Assembly (NCBI GenBank): GCA_011524755.1
Contig: WTJR01000037.1
Coordinates: 1,723 to 9,368 of the forward strand
Direction: 5' to 3'
DNA from: Halieaceae bacterium
Lineage (GTDB): Bacteria; Pseudomonadota; Gammaproteobacteria; Pseudomonadales; Halieaceae
Length of the DNA: 7,646 nucleotides
The position numbers and the translations under genes were made by a program. The notes beneath the pieces were generated by a model that saw only the letters and a program-made list of their open reading frames with translations, was not told the origin of the DNA and did not search any database. Every line of letters begins with the position of its first letter. Position 1 is the first letter of the stretch. Below, in pieces: positions 1 through 5,571 of the stretch.

Positions 1-29
1 ACGATGTCAACGCCAATACCCTGCACCAC
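1..29 (-). CDS. acpS: Holo-[acyl-carrier-protein] synthase AcpS, 5' end only
   Basis: Only the first ten codons are in the window, reading MVQGIGVDIV from a GTG at 29..27. The G-I-G-V-D-I-V string is the N-terminal beta strand typical of AcpS, and Asp8 corresponds to the Mg2+-binding aspartate. In this family AcpS transfers 4'-phosphopantetheine from CoA to a serine of apo-ACP, activating it for fatty-acid synthesis in the cytoplasm. The GTG is chosen because a GGGAG ribosome binding site (38-42) lies 8 bases upstream; the next codon is also GTG and could serve instead. The frame stays open further upstream, so a slightly longer N-terminus cannot be excluded. The position downstream of rnc-era-recO agrees with enterobacterial synteny (rnc-era-recO-pdxJ-acpS), except that pdxJ is missing. 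The identification rests on ten residues plus context. Confidence 0.72.
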
Positions 30-37
30 CGCAGATT

Positions 38-42
38 CTCCC
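38..42 (-). promoter_or_regulatory. Ribosome binding site for acpS
   Basis: GGGAG on the minus strand, 8 bases before the GTG at 29..27. It supports that GTG over the second GTG at 26..24, which would be 11 bases away. Confidence 0.6.
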
Positions 43-101
43 ACTACTCTCGATTGTAATTCGATCAGTTCTGACTCTTTTAGCCGTCAATCTCTCAAAT
101 G

Positions 102-830
102 TCACTCTCTCAATTGGCGCCACTCGCTGACTGCTTCTCGCACTTTTAGAGGACGACCGCCCAGGCGCTGATCTATCGCTAACCGCATGATGCCCTTCAA
201 TTTAGCTTGGCATGTTTCGTCTATGGCGCAATCAGAACGTTGCCAGTCCGCCAATGTTAATAACTGCACCCCCGAAACCACCAGCGACCTGTCTGCTTCC
301 CCACTGGGCACAAATCCCCTATCGGGCTGATAATAGTAGTGTGCAGTCTGTTGAATAGGACGCTCCTCAAAATCACGCTGCCACTGAATTTGATAGCCAA
401 GCTCCTCCAACAGCAATAACTCGAACCGACGCAAGGTGAGCTCCGGGTCCGTAGACGTCGAGATCACCTCGATAGCTTCACCGTAAGCAGCGAATAACGT
501 TGGCGCGGTATCGAACTTGGGTAGGAGCCGTGTGAGTAATTCATTGAGGTAGAGCCCGGAGAACAATGTTTCGCCAACCAGCGTGCGGCTGATACCGGCG
601 CTTTCTGCTGCCGCTACGTATTTCAACTCGCTGTTGCCCCCGAATTTCACCAGAAGGGGCTGAAATGGCTGCATCAGCGCCGCCATCATGCCACCGCGCT
701 GCTTTCGGTGAGCCCCCTTCACAACGGCAGACAGCCGCCCATCCGACGCCGTGAGGAAATGCACCAGGTAACTTGAGTCACGATACGACTGTCGTCCTAG
801 CACCCAAGCCGGCTGCATGGCCGAGGTCAC
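102..830 (-). CDS. recO: DNA repair protein RecO
   Basis: RecO binds ssDNA and, with RecR, loads RecA onto SSB-coated DNA in the RecFOR gap-repair pathway; it also anneals complementary strands. The 242 aa product has the same length as E. coli RecO. The N-terminal OB-fold (about 5-80) contains the basic stretch VVKGAHRKQRG (36-46) and QPFQPLLVKFGG (54-65). The helical C-terminal domain carries SGLYLNELL (91-99), LRRFELLLLEELGY (133-146) and LGGRPLKVRE (223-232), all characteristic of the family. No Cys4 zinc site is present, as in E. coli RecO. Start: a GTG at 830..828 overlaps the era stop (GTGA) and has AAGG (837-840) 6 bases upstream; an in-frame ATG at codon 5 lacks a comparable site. 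Coupling to era is therefore likely. Confidence 0.95.
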   Translation of the reverse strand: MTSAMQPAWVLGRQSYRDSSYLVHFLTASDGRLSAVVKGAHRKQRGGMMAALMQPFQPLLVKFGGNSELKYVAAAESAGISRTLVGETLFSGLYLNELLTRLLPKFDTAPTLFAAYGEAIEVISTSTDPELTLRRFELLLLEELGYQIQWQRDFEERPIQQTAHYYYQPDRGFVPSGEADRSLVVSGVQLLTLADWQRSDCAIDETCQAKLKGIMRLAIDQRLGGRPLKVREAVSEWRQLRE

Positions 831-1735
831 GACTCGCCTTCAAGCCCAAGACTGCGCAGTGCGCGAATATCGTCGGACCACCCTGACTTAACCTTCACCC
901 AAAGCTTAAGCATCACCTTGCAGTCAAAGGCTTTTTCCATGTCACGTCGTGCTTCAGTGCCTATTGAGCGGAGTCTCGAGCCACCGGTACCAATAACGAT
1001 TCGCTTTTGCCCATCCCGTTCCACAAAAATGATCGCATTGATGTGCAAGACACCCCGATCATCGGTATGAAACGCCTCGATTTCAGTGGCTGTCGTGTGC
1101 GGCAACTCATCCCCCAACTGGCGAATGATTTTCTCTCGGATAAGTTCCGCTGCCAGAAATCGCTCGGTGCGATTGGTGATCTGCCCCTCAGGGAATAAAT
1201 GGTACCCCTCAGGGAGATGCTCTCTGACAAACGTTTCCAGCCGATCTAAATTTTTCTGGCGCAGCGCTGAGATAGGAAAAATGCCAGCGAAATCATGACG
1301 TGCATGCAGCTCGTCCATCTCGGGAAGTAGCGCATTAGGATCGTCGAGCAGATCCATTTTGTTAACGACCAGCGCGACCGGCACCTTTACCGAGCGCAGT
1401 TTCTCGAGCACCCAGGAATCCTCTTCGGTCCATTTCCCTCGATCTATAAGAAACAGAACCAAATCGACATCGGCCATCGCTGAGGTGGCTGACTTATTCA
1501 TGGCTTTATTAATTGCGCGAGGCTCATTGCGATGCAGCCCGGGCGTATCGACAAAAATCATTTGATCCTTGTCCACTGTCTTAACACCCAATACCTGTTG
1601 CCGCGTTGTTTGAGGCTTGCGAGAGGTAATGCTGAGTTTTTGCTCAAGAATAAAATTGAGCAACGTTGACTTCCCAACATTGGGTCGCCCCACCAACGCG
1701 ACTAAACCACACCGAGTATCTGGGTTATCACTCAT
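827..1735 (-). CDS. era: GTPase Era
   Basis: Era is an essential GTPase that binds the 3' end of 16S rRNA through a KH domain and helps mature the 30S subunit; it also interacts with the inner membrane. From the ATG at 1735..1733 the product is 302 aa (E. coli 301). G motifs are complete: G1 GRPNVGKST (16-24), the switch I region around 38-45, G3 DTPG (63-66), G4 NKMD (125-128) and G5 SAL (156-158). The C-terminal KH domain spans about 200-285. Its GXXG loop is GTGG (249-252), whereas E. coli has GNKG. A longer reading from 1804 adds 23 basic residues that only retrace the end of rnc. The ATG at 1735 gives family length, has GGAG (1746-1749) 10 bases upstream, and overlaps the rnc stop by 8 bases, suggesting coupling. 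Confidence 0.97.
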   Translation of the reverse strand: MSDNPDTRCGLVALVGRPNVGKSTLLNFILEQKLSITSRKPQTTRQQVLGVKTVDKDQMIFVDTPGLHRNEPRAINKAMNKSATSAMADVDLVLFLIDRGKWTEEDSWVLEKLRSVKVPVALVVNKMDLLDDPNALLPEMDELHARHDFAGIFPISALRQKNLDRLETFVREHLPEGYHLFPEGQITNRTERFLAAELIREKIIRQLGDELPHTTATEIEAFHTDDRGVLHINAIIFVERDGQKRIVIGTGGSRLRSIGTEARRDMEKAFDCKVMLKLWVKVKSGWSDDIRALRSLGLEGES

Positions 1736-2402
1736 GTTCGAGTATCTCCAACATTGCAGCTGCCGCTTTTTGCTCCGCTTTTTTACGACTCGATGCCGTG
1801 CCAACCTGCCTGTTGCTAGCGGCTTTGCAGCTACACACTACTTCAAACACCTGATCGTGATCGTCCCCGGAGATCGCTGTGACTTCGTAGACCGGCAGTG
1901 GGTAACCCTTTCCCTGCAGCCATTCCTGCAGACGGGTCTTGGCATCGCGCGTCGTGTGAATATCGAGCGAGGTGACATCAGCAATAAACCATGACGCAAC
2001 GATTTCGCTTGCTGCGCCAAATCCAGCCTCCACTAACATCCCCCCTGCCAGTGCCTCTACCGTATCCGCCATGATACTCGCTCGGTGTCGGCCGCCGCTC
2101 TTTCGCTCACCGGCGCCCAATAACACCAAGGAACCAAGCTCGAAGCGCTCGGCAAGCGTCGCGAGACCCTCTTTCGACACCAATTTCGAGCGGAGTCTCG
2201 ATAGACTCCCCTCATCAAGATCGGGATAGTGAGAATACAAGAGCTCAGCGACGACAGCGTTCACAAGCCCATCGCCAATGAACTCAAGACGTTCATTATT
2301 ATCTGCACCAAAGCTTCGGTGGGTCAGCGCACGCACCAGTAGCGCCGGCTCCTGAAACTGGTAGCCGATGGTTCGCTGCAAGGCGGCGTGCTTTGGTTTC
2401 AT
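1728..2402 (-). CDS. rnc: Ribonuclease III
   Basis: RNase III cleaves double-stranded RNA in rRNA precursors, some mRNAs and sRNA-mRNA duplexes. The 224 aa product (E. coli 226) has the endonuclease domain at about 5-145. The signature NERLEFIGDG (36-45) supplies Glu37, Glu40 and Asp44; ADTVEALAGG (112-121) supplies Asp113 and Glu116. These match the metal-binding residues Glu38, Glu41, Asp45, Asp114 and Glu117 of the E. coli enzyme. The dsRNA-binding domain follows (about 151-222), from DAKTRLQEWLQ to the SSRKKAEQKAAA helix. The usual Ser/Ala after GD is Gly45 here, a mild variation. The ATG start fits family length, but the nearest good Shine-Dalgarno (GGGAG, 2424-2428) is 21 bases away. 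A CTG at 2417..2415 would be ideally placed, so a five-residue longer protein is possible. Confidence 0.97.
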   Translation of the reverse strand: MKPKHAALQRTIGYQFQEPALLVRALTHRSFGADNNERLEFIGDGLVNAVVAELLYSHYPDLDEGSLSRLRSKLVSKEGLATLAERFELGSLVLLGAGERKSGGRHRASIMADTVEALAGGMLVEAGFGAASEIVASWFIADVTSLDIHTTRDAKTRLQEWLQGKGYPLPVYEVTAISGDDHDQVFEVVCSCKAASNRQVGTASSRKKAEQKAAAAMLEILEHE

Positions 2403-2431
2403 GGTAAGAGTAGCCAGTTTCGTCTCCCGGG

Positions 2432-2821
2432 CTAGCGGCCATCCACTTCAACGGTACCGAAGTCCCAAACACCTTGTATAGGGCCGACCAACGGAAAGAC
2501 GGTCTGGTACTCGAGCGTCAAAATGACACCTGTGCGACGCCGATCAATCGACACTTCAGACGCGTCAACCTGCGAGATGCGGTTAATCGACCACGCCTTC
2601 CGAAGCGCTTCTCTAACATCCGCACTTTGATCCTGTCCTGGCACGTAGCCAGACGCCACAGACTCCATAGCACTGACAATGGTCCTATGCTCCATGAACA
2701 CCGGCAATACTCGTAGTAACGCCGTCAGAGCCACCCAGGCCGTGACGATGACGCACAAAATGGAAAAGCTGGATGAGCCTCGCATGCCACGAGTAGCCTG
2801 TGAGTTTCTGAACCGACTCAA
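2432..2821 (-). CDS. DUF4845 family single-pass membrane protein, function unknown
   Basis: A 129 aa protein located between lepB and rnc, the position where Pseudomonas and related bacteria carry a small DUF4845 protein (PA0769 type). It has a short basic N-terminus (RFRNSQATRGMRG), one hydrophobic helix at about 19-40 (SILCVIVTAWVALTALLRVLP), and about 90 residues that probably lie in the periplasm. That tail contains a helical stretch (SADVREALRKAWSIN) and beta-rich ends (GVILTLEYQTVFPLVG, VWDFGTVEV). No catalytic motif is visible. The start is a TTG at 2821..2819 that overlaps the lepB stop (TTGA) and sits 6 bases after GGAGG (2828-2832), which is better supported than the ATG at codon 13. 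The family assignment rests on context, length and topology. A role near LepB or the membrane is only inferred. Confidence 0.82.
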   Translation of the reverse strand: MSRFRNSQATRGMRGSSSFSILCVIVTAWVALTALLRVLPVFMEHRTIVSAMESVASGYVPGQDQSADVREALRKAWSINRISQVDASEVSIDRRRTGVILTLEYQTVFPLVGPIQGVWDFGTVEVDGR

Positions 2822-3657
2822 TGCAAGCCTCCAGCACGCTCAAAACTCGGAATACTGAACAGCGATTCCCAGTGCATCCAAATGGCTACCGCCTCACCCA
2901 CAATATCGCGCTCTGGAACCTGACCCCAGACGCGACTGTCGCTGCTGTTGTCGCGGTTATCACCCATCATGAAGTAATGGCCAGGTCTAACCACTACAGA
3001 AAAGTCTCGGATGGGCCTCAGCTGGTCAACCTGTACGAGGTGGCGTCTACCCTCGCGAGGTTCTTCTAATCCGATCTGAATCCGGCGAGCACCGGGGACG
3101 TCGGTCAGCCATTCTCGTGGCACTACCTGCCCATTAACGGTCAATTGCTTGTTTTTATATTGAACACGATCCCCGGGCACGCCTATCACGCGCTTAATGT
3201 AGTACTGATCGTTGGCGTGGGGTGGATAAAACACCATCACATCACCCCGCTTGGGCGAACTAACGTCCCAAACCTTAGTGCGGGTAACAGGAAGACGGAG
3301 CCCGTATCGATACTTGTTCACCAAAATGTAATCACCGACCTGAAGCGTCGGCACCATCGACGATGAAGGAATCTGAAAGGGCTCGTAGAGAAAAGACCGA
3401 AGCACGAGCACGAAGGCAAGGACCGGAAAAAATGACTTCGCATACTCGACCACAACAGGATCGGCCGCTTCGCGCGATGCACTCTCGATGAACAATTTGG
3501 CATCGGCAGACTCGGTCTCATTCCAGCGCGGATATTGCTTTTGTAGCTCAGCGAGTCGTGCTGAGCGCGCTGACGCGAACAGCAAACTGTCTATCAGCCA
3601 AATAGCACCGCTAGCCCCAACAATCACTGTCAGGATGAGGGGCAGGTCAATATTCAA
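2818..3657 (-). CDS. lepB: Signal peptidase I (leader peptidase)
   Basis: LepB removes signal peptides from exported preproteins at the periplasmic face of the inner membrane. The 279 aa product is shorter than the E. coli enzyme (324 aa) but complete. A first membrane helix lies at about 5-27, a cytoplasmic loop at about 28-74 and a second helix at about 75-92. Box B FQIPSSSM (94-101) carries the catalytic Ser100; box D YYIKRVIGVPGD (152-163) carries the general base Lys155; box E GDNRDNSSDSR (232-242) and the GGLH C-terminus (E. coli GGIH) follow. This is the Ser/Lys dyad of family S26. The start is a TTG at 3657..3655, with AGAGGA (3665-3670) 7 bases upstream; the first in-frame Met is Met101, after the catalytic serine, so a later ATG is impossible. 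It follows lepA by 24 bases. MucD in this window would be one substrate. Confidence 0.97.
   Translation of the reverse strand: MNIDLPLILTVIVGASGAIWLIDSLLFASARSARLAELQKQYPRWNETESADAKLFIESASREAADPVVVEYAKSFFPVLAFVLVLRSFLYEPFQIPSSSMVPTLQVGDYILVNKYRYGLRLPVTRTKVWDVSSPKRGDVMVFYPPHANDQYYIKRVIGVPGDRVQYKNKQLTVNGQVVPREWLTDVPGARRIQIGLEEPREGRRHLVQVDQLRPIRDFSVVVRPGHYFMMGDNRDNSSDSRVWGQVPERDIVGEAVAIWMHWESLFSIPSFERAGGLH
2828..2832 (-). promoter_or_regulatory. Ribosome binding site deciding the TTG start of the DUF4845 gene
   Basis: GGAGG, a consensus Shine-Dalgarno embedded in the last codons of lepB, 6 bases before the TTG at 2821..2819. It makes the TTG start credible and implies translational coupling to lepB. 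Confidence 0.7.
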
Positions 3658-3664
3658 TGGAAAA

Positions 3665-3670
3665 TCCTCT
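3665..3670 (-). promoter_or_regulatory. Ribosome binding site deciding the TTG start of lepB
   Basis: AGAGGA placed 7 bases before the TTG at 3657..3655. There is no in-frame ATG before the catalytic region, so this site fixes the start. Confidence 0.7.
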
Positions 3671-3681
3671 TCGCCTTTTGG

Positions 3682-5478
3682 CTAGTCTACCTGAAGCACG
3701 GCCAGGAAGGCGGTCTGTGGGATCTCCACATTGCCCACTTGCTTCATGCGTTTTTTCCCTGCCTTCTGCTTCTCGAGAAGCTTTTTCTTTCGCGTGACAT
3801 CTCCGCCATAACATTTCGCCGTCACGTTCTTGCGCAGCGCTTTCACTGTTTGACGAGCGACGATTTTTCCACCAACCGCGGCCTGAATAGCAACATCGAA
3901 CATCTGGCGCGGAATCAGCTCTTTCATCTTTTCAGTAAGAACACGGCCACGACTCTGAATATGGTCTCTGTGAACAATAACCGAGAGCGCATCGACTCTA
4001 TCGCCGTTGATCAATACATCGAGCTTGGAAAGCGGTGCCGTCTCGAATCGCTCAAAGCCATAGTCAAGCGATGCATACCCGCGGCTCGCCGACTTCAGCC
4101 TATCGAAGAAATCCAGTACGACCTCGGCCATGGGGATGTCGTAGATAACTTGAACCTGCTGACCAAGAAACTGCAAATCCACTTGAGAACCCCGTTTCTC
4201 GACACACAAGGTGATAACCGCCCCAAGATAATCCTGCGGTGTCAGTATCGTGCATCGCGCAATGGGCTCTCGCATGCTCTCGATATCACCCAGATCGGGC
4301 AACTTTGACGGGTTATCAACGTTGACAACGTCGCCTGACTTTTTAACGACCTCGTAAATGACCGTTGGGGCCGTTGTGATGAGATCTAAATCGTACTCAC
4401 GCTCGAGCCGTTCCTGAATGATCTCCATGTGAAGCATCCCCAAGAAACCACAGCGAAAGCCGAAGCCAAGCGCGTCAGATGTCTCTGGTTCGTAAAACAG
4501 CGACGCATCATTGAGCGTTAGCTTTCCAAGCGCATCTCTAAAGTCTTCATAGTCATCGGCATTGATAGTAAAAATGCCTGCATACACCTGTGGTTTGACT
4601 TCCTGAAAACCGGGTAGTGCCGCTGTCTCAGGCGCGCCTGATGCAATGAGCGTATCGCCTACCGGAGCACCCTTAATGTCTTTAATACCAGCAACAATAA
4701 AGCCGACTTCACCTGCTTGAAGTTGATCAGTCACCGTTCGCCGAGGTGTGAAGACGCCGATCATGTCAGCCTGATGGACCTTGCCGGTGGACTTCACCAC
4801 AAACTTATCGCGCTTTTTAATTTGACCCTGCTTGACGCGCACCAACGAGACGACCCCGAGGTAGTTATCAAACCAGGAGTCGATGATAAGCGCCTGTAGC
4901 GGCTCGTCTCGATCACCCTCGGGGGCTGGAATATGCTCCACTAGATACTCGAGCGCATCTTCGATGCCAAGACCAGTCTTGGCACTCACAGGCACAGCCT
5001 CGCTGGCCTCAATGCCAATGATCTCCTCGATTTCATTTTGAACGCGCTCAGGTTCTGCCTGAGGCAAATCCATCTTGTTCAGTATCGGTAGCACCTCGAG
5101 GCCCTGCTCGATCGCGGTGTAGCAGTTCGCAACTGACTGCGCCTCAACACCCTGTCCCGCATCTACCACTAATAGAGCGCCTTCACAGGCTGCCAGAGAG
5201 CGGGAGACCTCGTAGGAAAAGTCTACGTGTCCGGGCGTATCAATAAAATTGAGCTGATAGACCTCGCCATTGCGAGCCGTGTAGTTCAGTGTGACGCTCT
5301 GCGCCTTGATCGTAATGCCGCGCTCGCGCTCAAGATCCATAGAGTCGAGCACTTGCTCAGCCATCTCTCTATCAGTTAAGCCACCGCAATGCTGTATAAA
5401 GCGGTCAGCCAAGGTCGACTTACCATGGTCGATATGGGCAATGATGGAAAAGTTGCGAATGTGACTCAGATCGGTCAC
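3682..5478 (-). CDS. lepA: Translation elongation factor 4 / LepA GTPase
   Basis: LepA (EF4) is a ribosome-binding translational GTPase, reported to promote back-translocation and implicated in initiation and 30S biogenesis. The 598 aa product (E. coli 599) has the full domain set. In the G domain (about 1-185) are G1 AHIDHGKS (14-21), switch I RERGITIKAQ (51-60), G3 DTPGH (80-84) and G4 NKMD (134-137). Domain II (about 190-285), domains III and V, and the LepA-specific C-terminal domain ending near VARQTVKALRKNVTAKCYGG and a lysine-rich tail complete it. The start is a GTG at 5478..5476 with AGGGAG (5484-5489) 5 bases upstream; the N-terminus MTDLSHIRNFSIIAHIDHGK aligns with the family. It opens the lepA-lepB-DUF4845-rnc-era-recO cluster, and the structured 90-base gap before it is the likely control region. 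Confidence 0.98.
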   Translation of the reverse strand: MTDLSHIRNFSIIAHIDHGKSTLADRFIQHCGGLTDREMAEQVLDSMDLERERGITIKAQSVTLNYTARNGEVYQLNFIDTPGHVDFSYEVSRSLAACEGALLVVDAGQGVEAQSVANCYTAIEQGLEVLPILNKMDLPQAEPERVQNEIEEIIGIEASEAVPVSAKTGLGIEDALEYLVEHIPAPEGDRDEPLQALIIDSWFDNYLGVVSLVRVKQGQIKKRDKFVVKSTGKVHQADMIGVFTPRRTVTDQLQAGEVGFIVAGIKDIKGAPVGDTLIASGAPETAALPGFQEVKPQVYAGIFTINADDYEDFRDALGKLTLNDASLFYEPETSDALGFGFRCGFLGMLHMEIIQERLEREYDLDLITTAPTVIYEVVKKSGDVVNVDNPSKLPDLGDIESMREPIARCTILTPQDYLGAVITLCVEKRGSQVDLQFLGQQVQVIYDIPMAEVVLDFFDRLKSASRGYASLDYGFERFETAPLSKLDVLINGDRVDALSVIVHRDHIQSRGRVLTEKMKELIPRQMFDVAIQAAVGGKIVARQTVKALRKNVTAKCYGGDVTRKKKLLEKQKAGKKRMKQVGNVEIPQTAFLAVLQVD

Positions 5479-5483
5479 GGCGG

Positions 5484-5489
5484 CTCCCT
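5484..5489 (-). promoter_or_regulatory. Ribosome binding site for lepA
   Basis: AGGGAG 5 bases before the GTG start. Its first two bases are the last two bases of a 7-base arm (CTTTTAG, 5488-5494) that can pair with an upstream hairpin loop, so access to it could depend on RNA folding. Confidence 0.7.
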
Positions 5490-5499
5490 AAAAGTAACT

Positions 5500-5520
5500 G
5501 AGGGCTTTTAGTAAGCCCTC
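5500..5520 (-). other. Leader hairpin upstream of lepA, with a competing pairing
   Basis: On the minus-strand RNA, GAGGGCTT (5520..5513) pairs perfectly with AAGCCCTC (5507..5500) around the 5-base loop ACTAA. There is no T-run directly after it, so it is not a standard intrinsic terminator. The loop plus 3' arm contains CTAAAAG (5511..5505), which is exactly complementary to CTTTTAG (5494..5488) at the lepA ribosome binding site. The two pairings exclude each other. The complementarity is seen directly; a switching role is inference. Confidence 0.55.
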
Positions 5521-5530
5521 GTGCGCGCGG

Positions 5531-5560
5531 ATTTTAGCGCAGGGTCTTGCGCTATGACCA
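5531..5560 (-). promoter_or_regulatory. Candidate sigma-70 promoter for the lepA operon
   Basis: On the minus strand, TGGTCA (5560..5555, 4 of 6 matches to TTGACA) is followed after 18 bases by TAAAAT (5536..5531, 5 of 6 matches to TATAAT). It lies in the gap between mucD and lepA, where an operon boundary is expected. The hexamers are imperfect and this is a prediction by eye. Confidence 0.4.
5535..5554. repeat. Perfect inverted repeat filling the lepA promoter spacer
   Basis: TAGCGCA and TGCGCTA are 7-base arms separated by 6 bases (TAGCGCAAGACCCTGCGCTA on the minus strand). The repeat fills the spacer of the candidate promoter and overlaps the first two bases of its -10 box. It could be an operator or an RNA stem-loop from mucD read-through. 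Neither strand has a T-run after it, which argues against an intrinsic terminator. Confidence 0.5.
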
Positions 5561-5571
5561 CTCAATGGTCA
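5555..5571. repeat. Inverted repeat at the mucD stop codon
   Basis: TGACCA and TGGTCA, 6-base perfect arms with a 5-base loop, directly abut the 5535-5554 repeat. On the minus strand the repeat begins with the mucD TGA stop, and its second arm is the candidate -35 box. It may be a small hairpin protecting the mucD mRNA end, or chance. Confidence 0.4.

Noticed and set aside
30..101. TTGACG as a -35 box with TACAAT as a -10 box upstream of acpS
   Set aside because: The two hexamers are separated by 26 bases, far from the usual 16-18, and no better partner is visible for either.
1736..1804. 23-residue lysine/arginine-rich N-terminal extension of Era
   Set aside because: It is only the rnc 3' end read in another frame. 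The ATG at 1735 has a ribosome binding site and gives the normal Era length.
2411..2434. TAGCC/GGCTA inverted repeat around the DUF4845-rnc junction as an RNase III autoregulation site
   Set aside because: The stem is only 5 base pairs with a 14-base loop, too short for an RNase III substrate and within chance expectation.
3739..4308. Plus-strand open frame of 189 codons opposite the 3' half of lepA
   Set aside because: It is antisense to conserved LepA sequence, with no recognisable domain and no adjacent same-strand gene.
5500..5571. Intrinsic terminator after mucD
   Set aside because: None of the three stem-loops in the gap is followed by a T-run on the minus strand; the repeat at 5535-5554 is followed by A residues instead.
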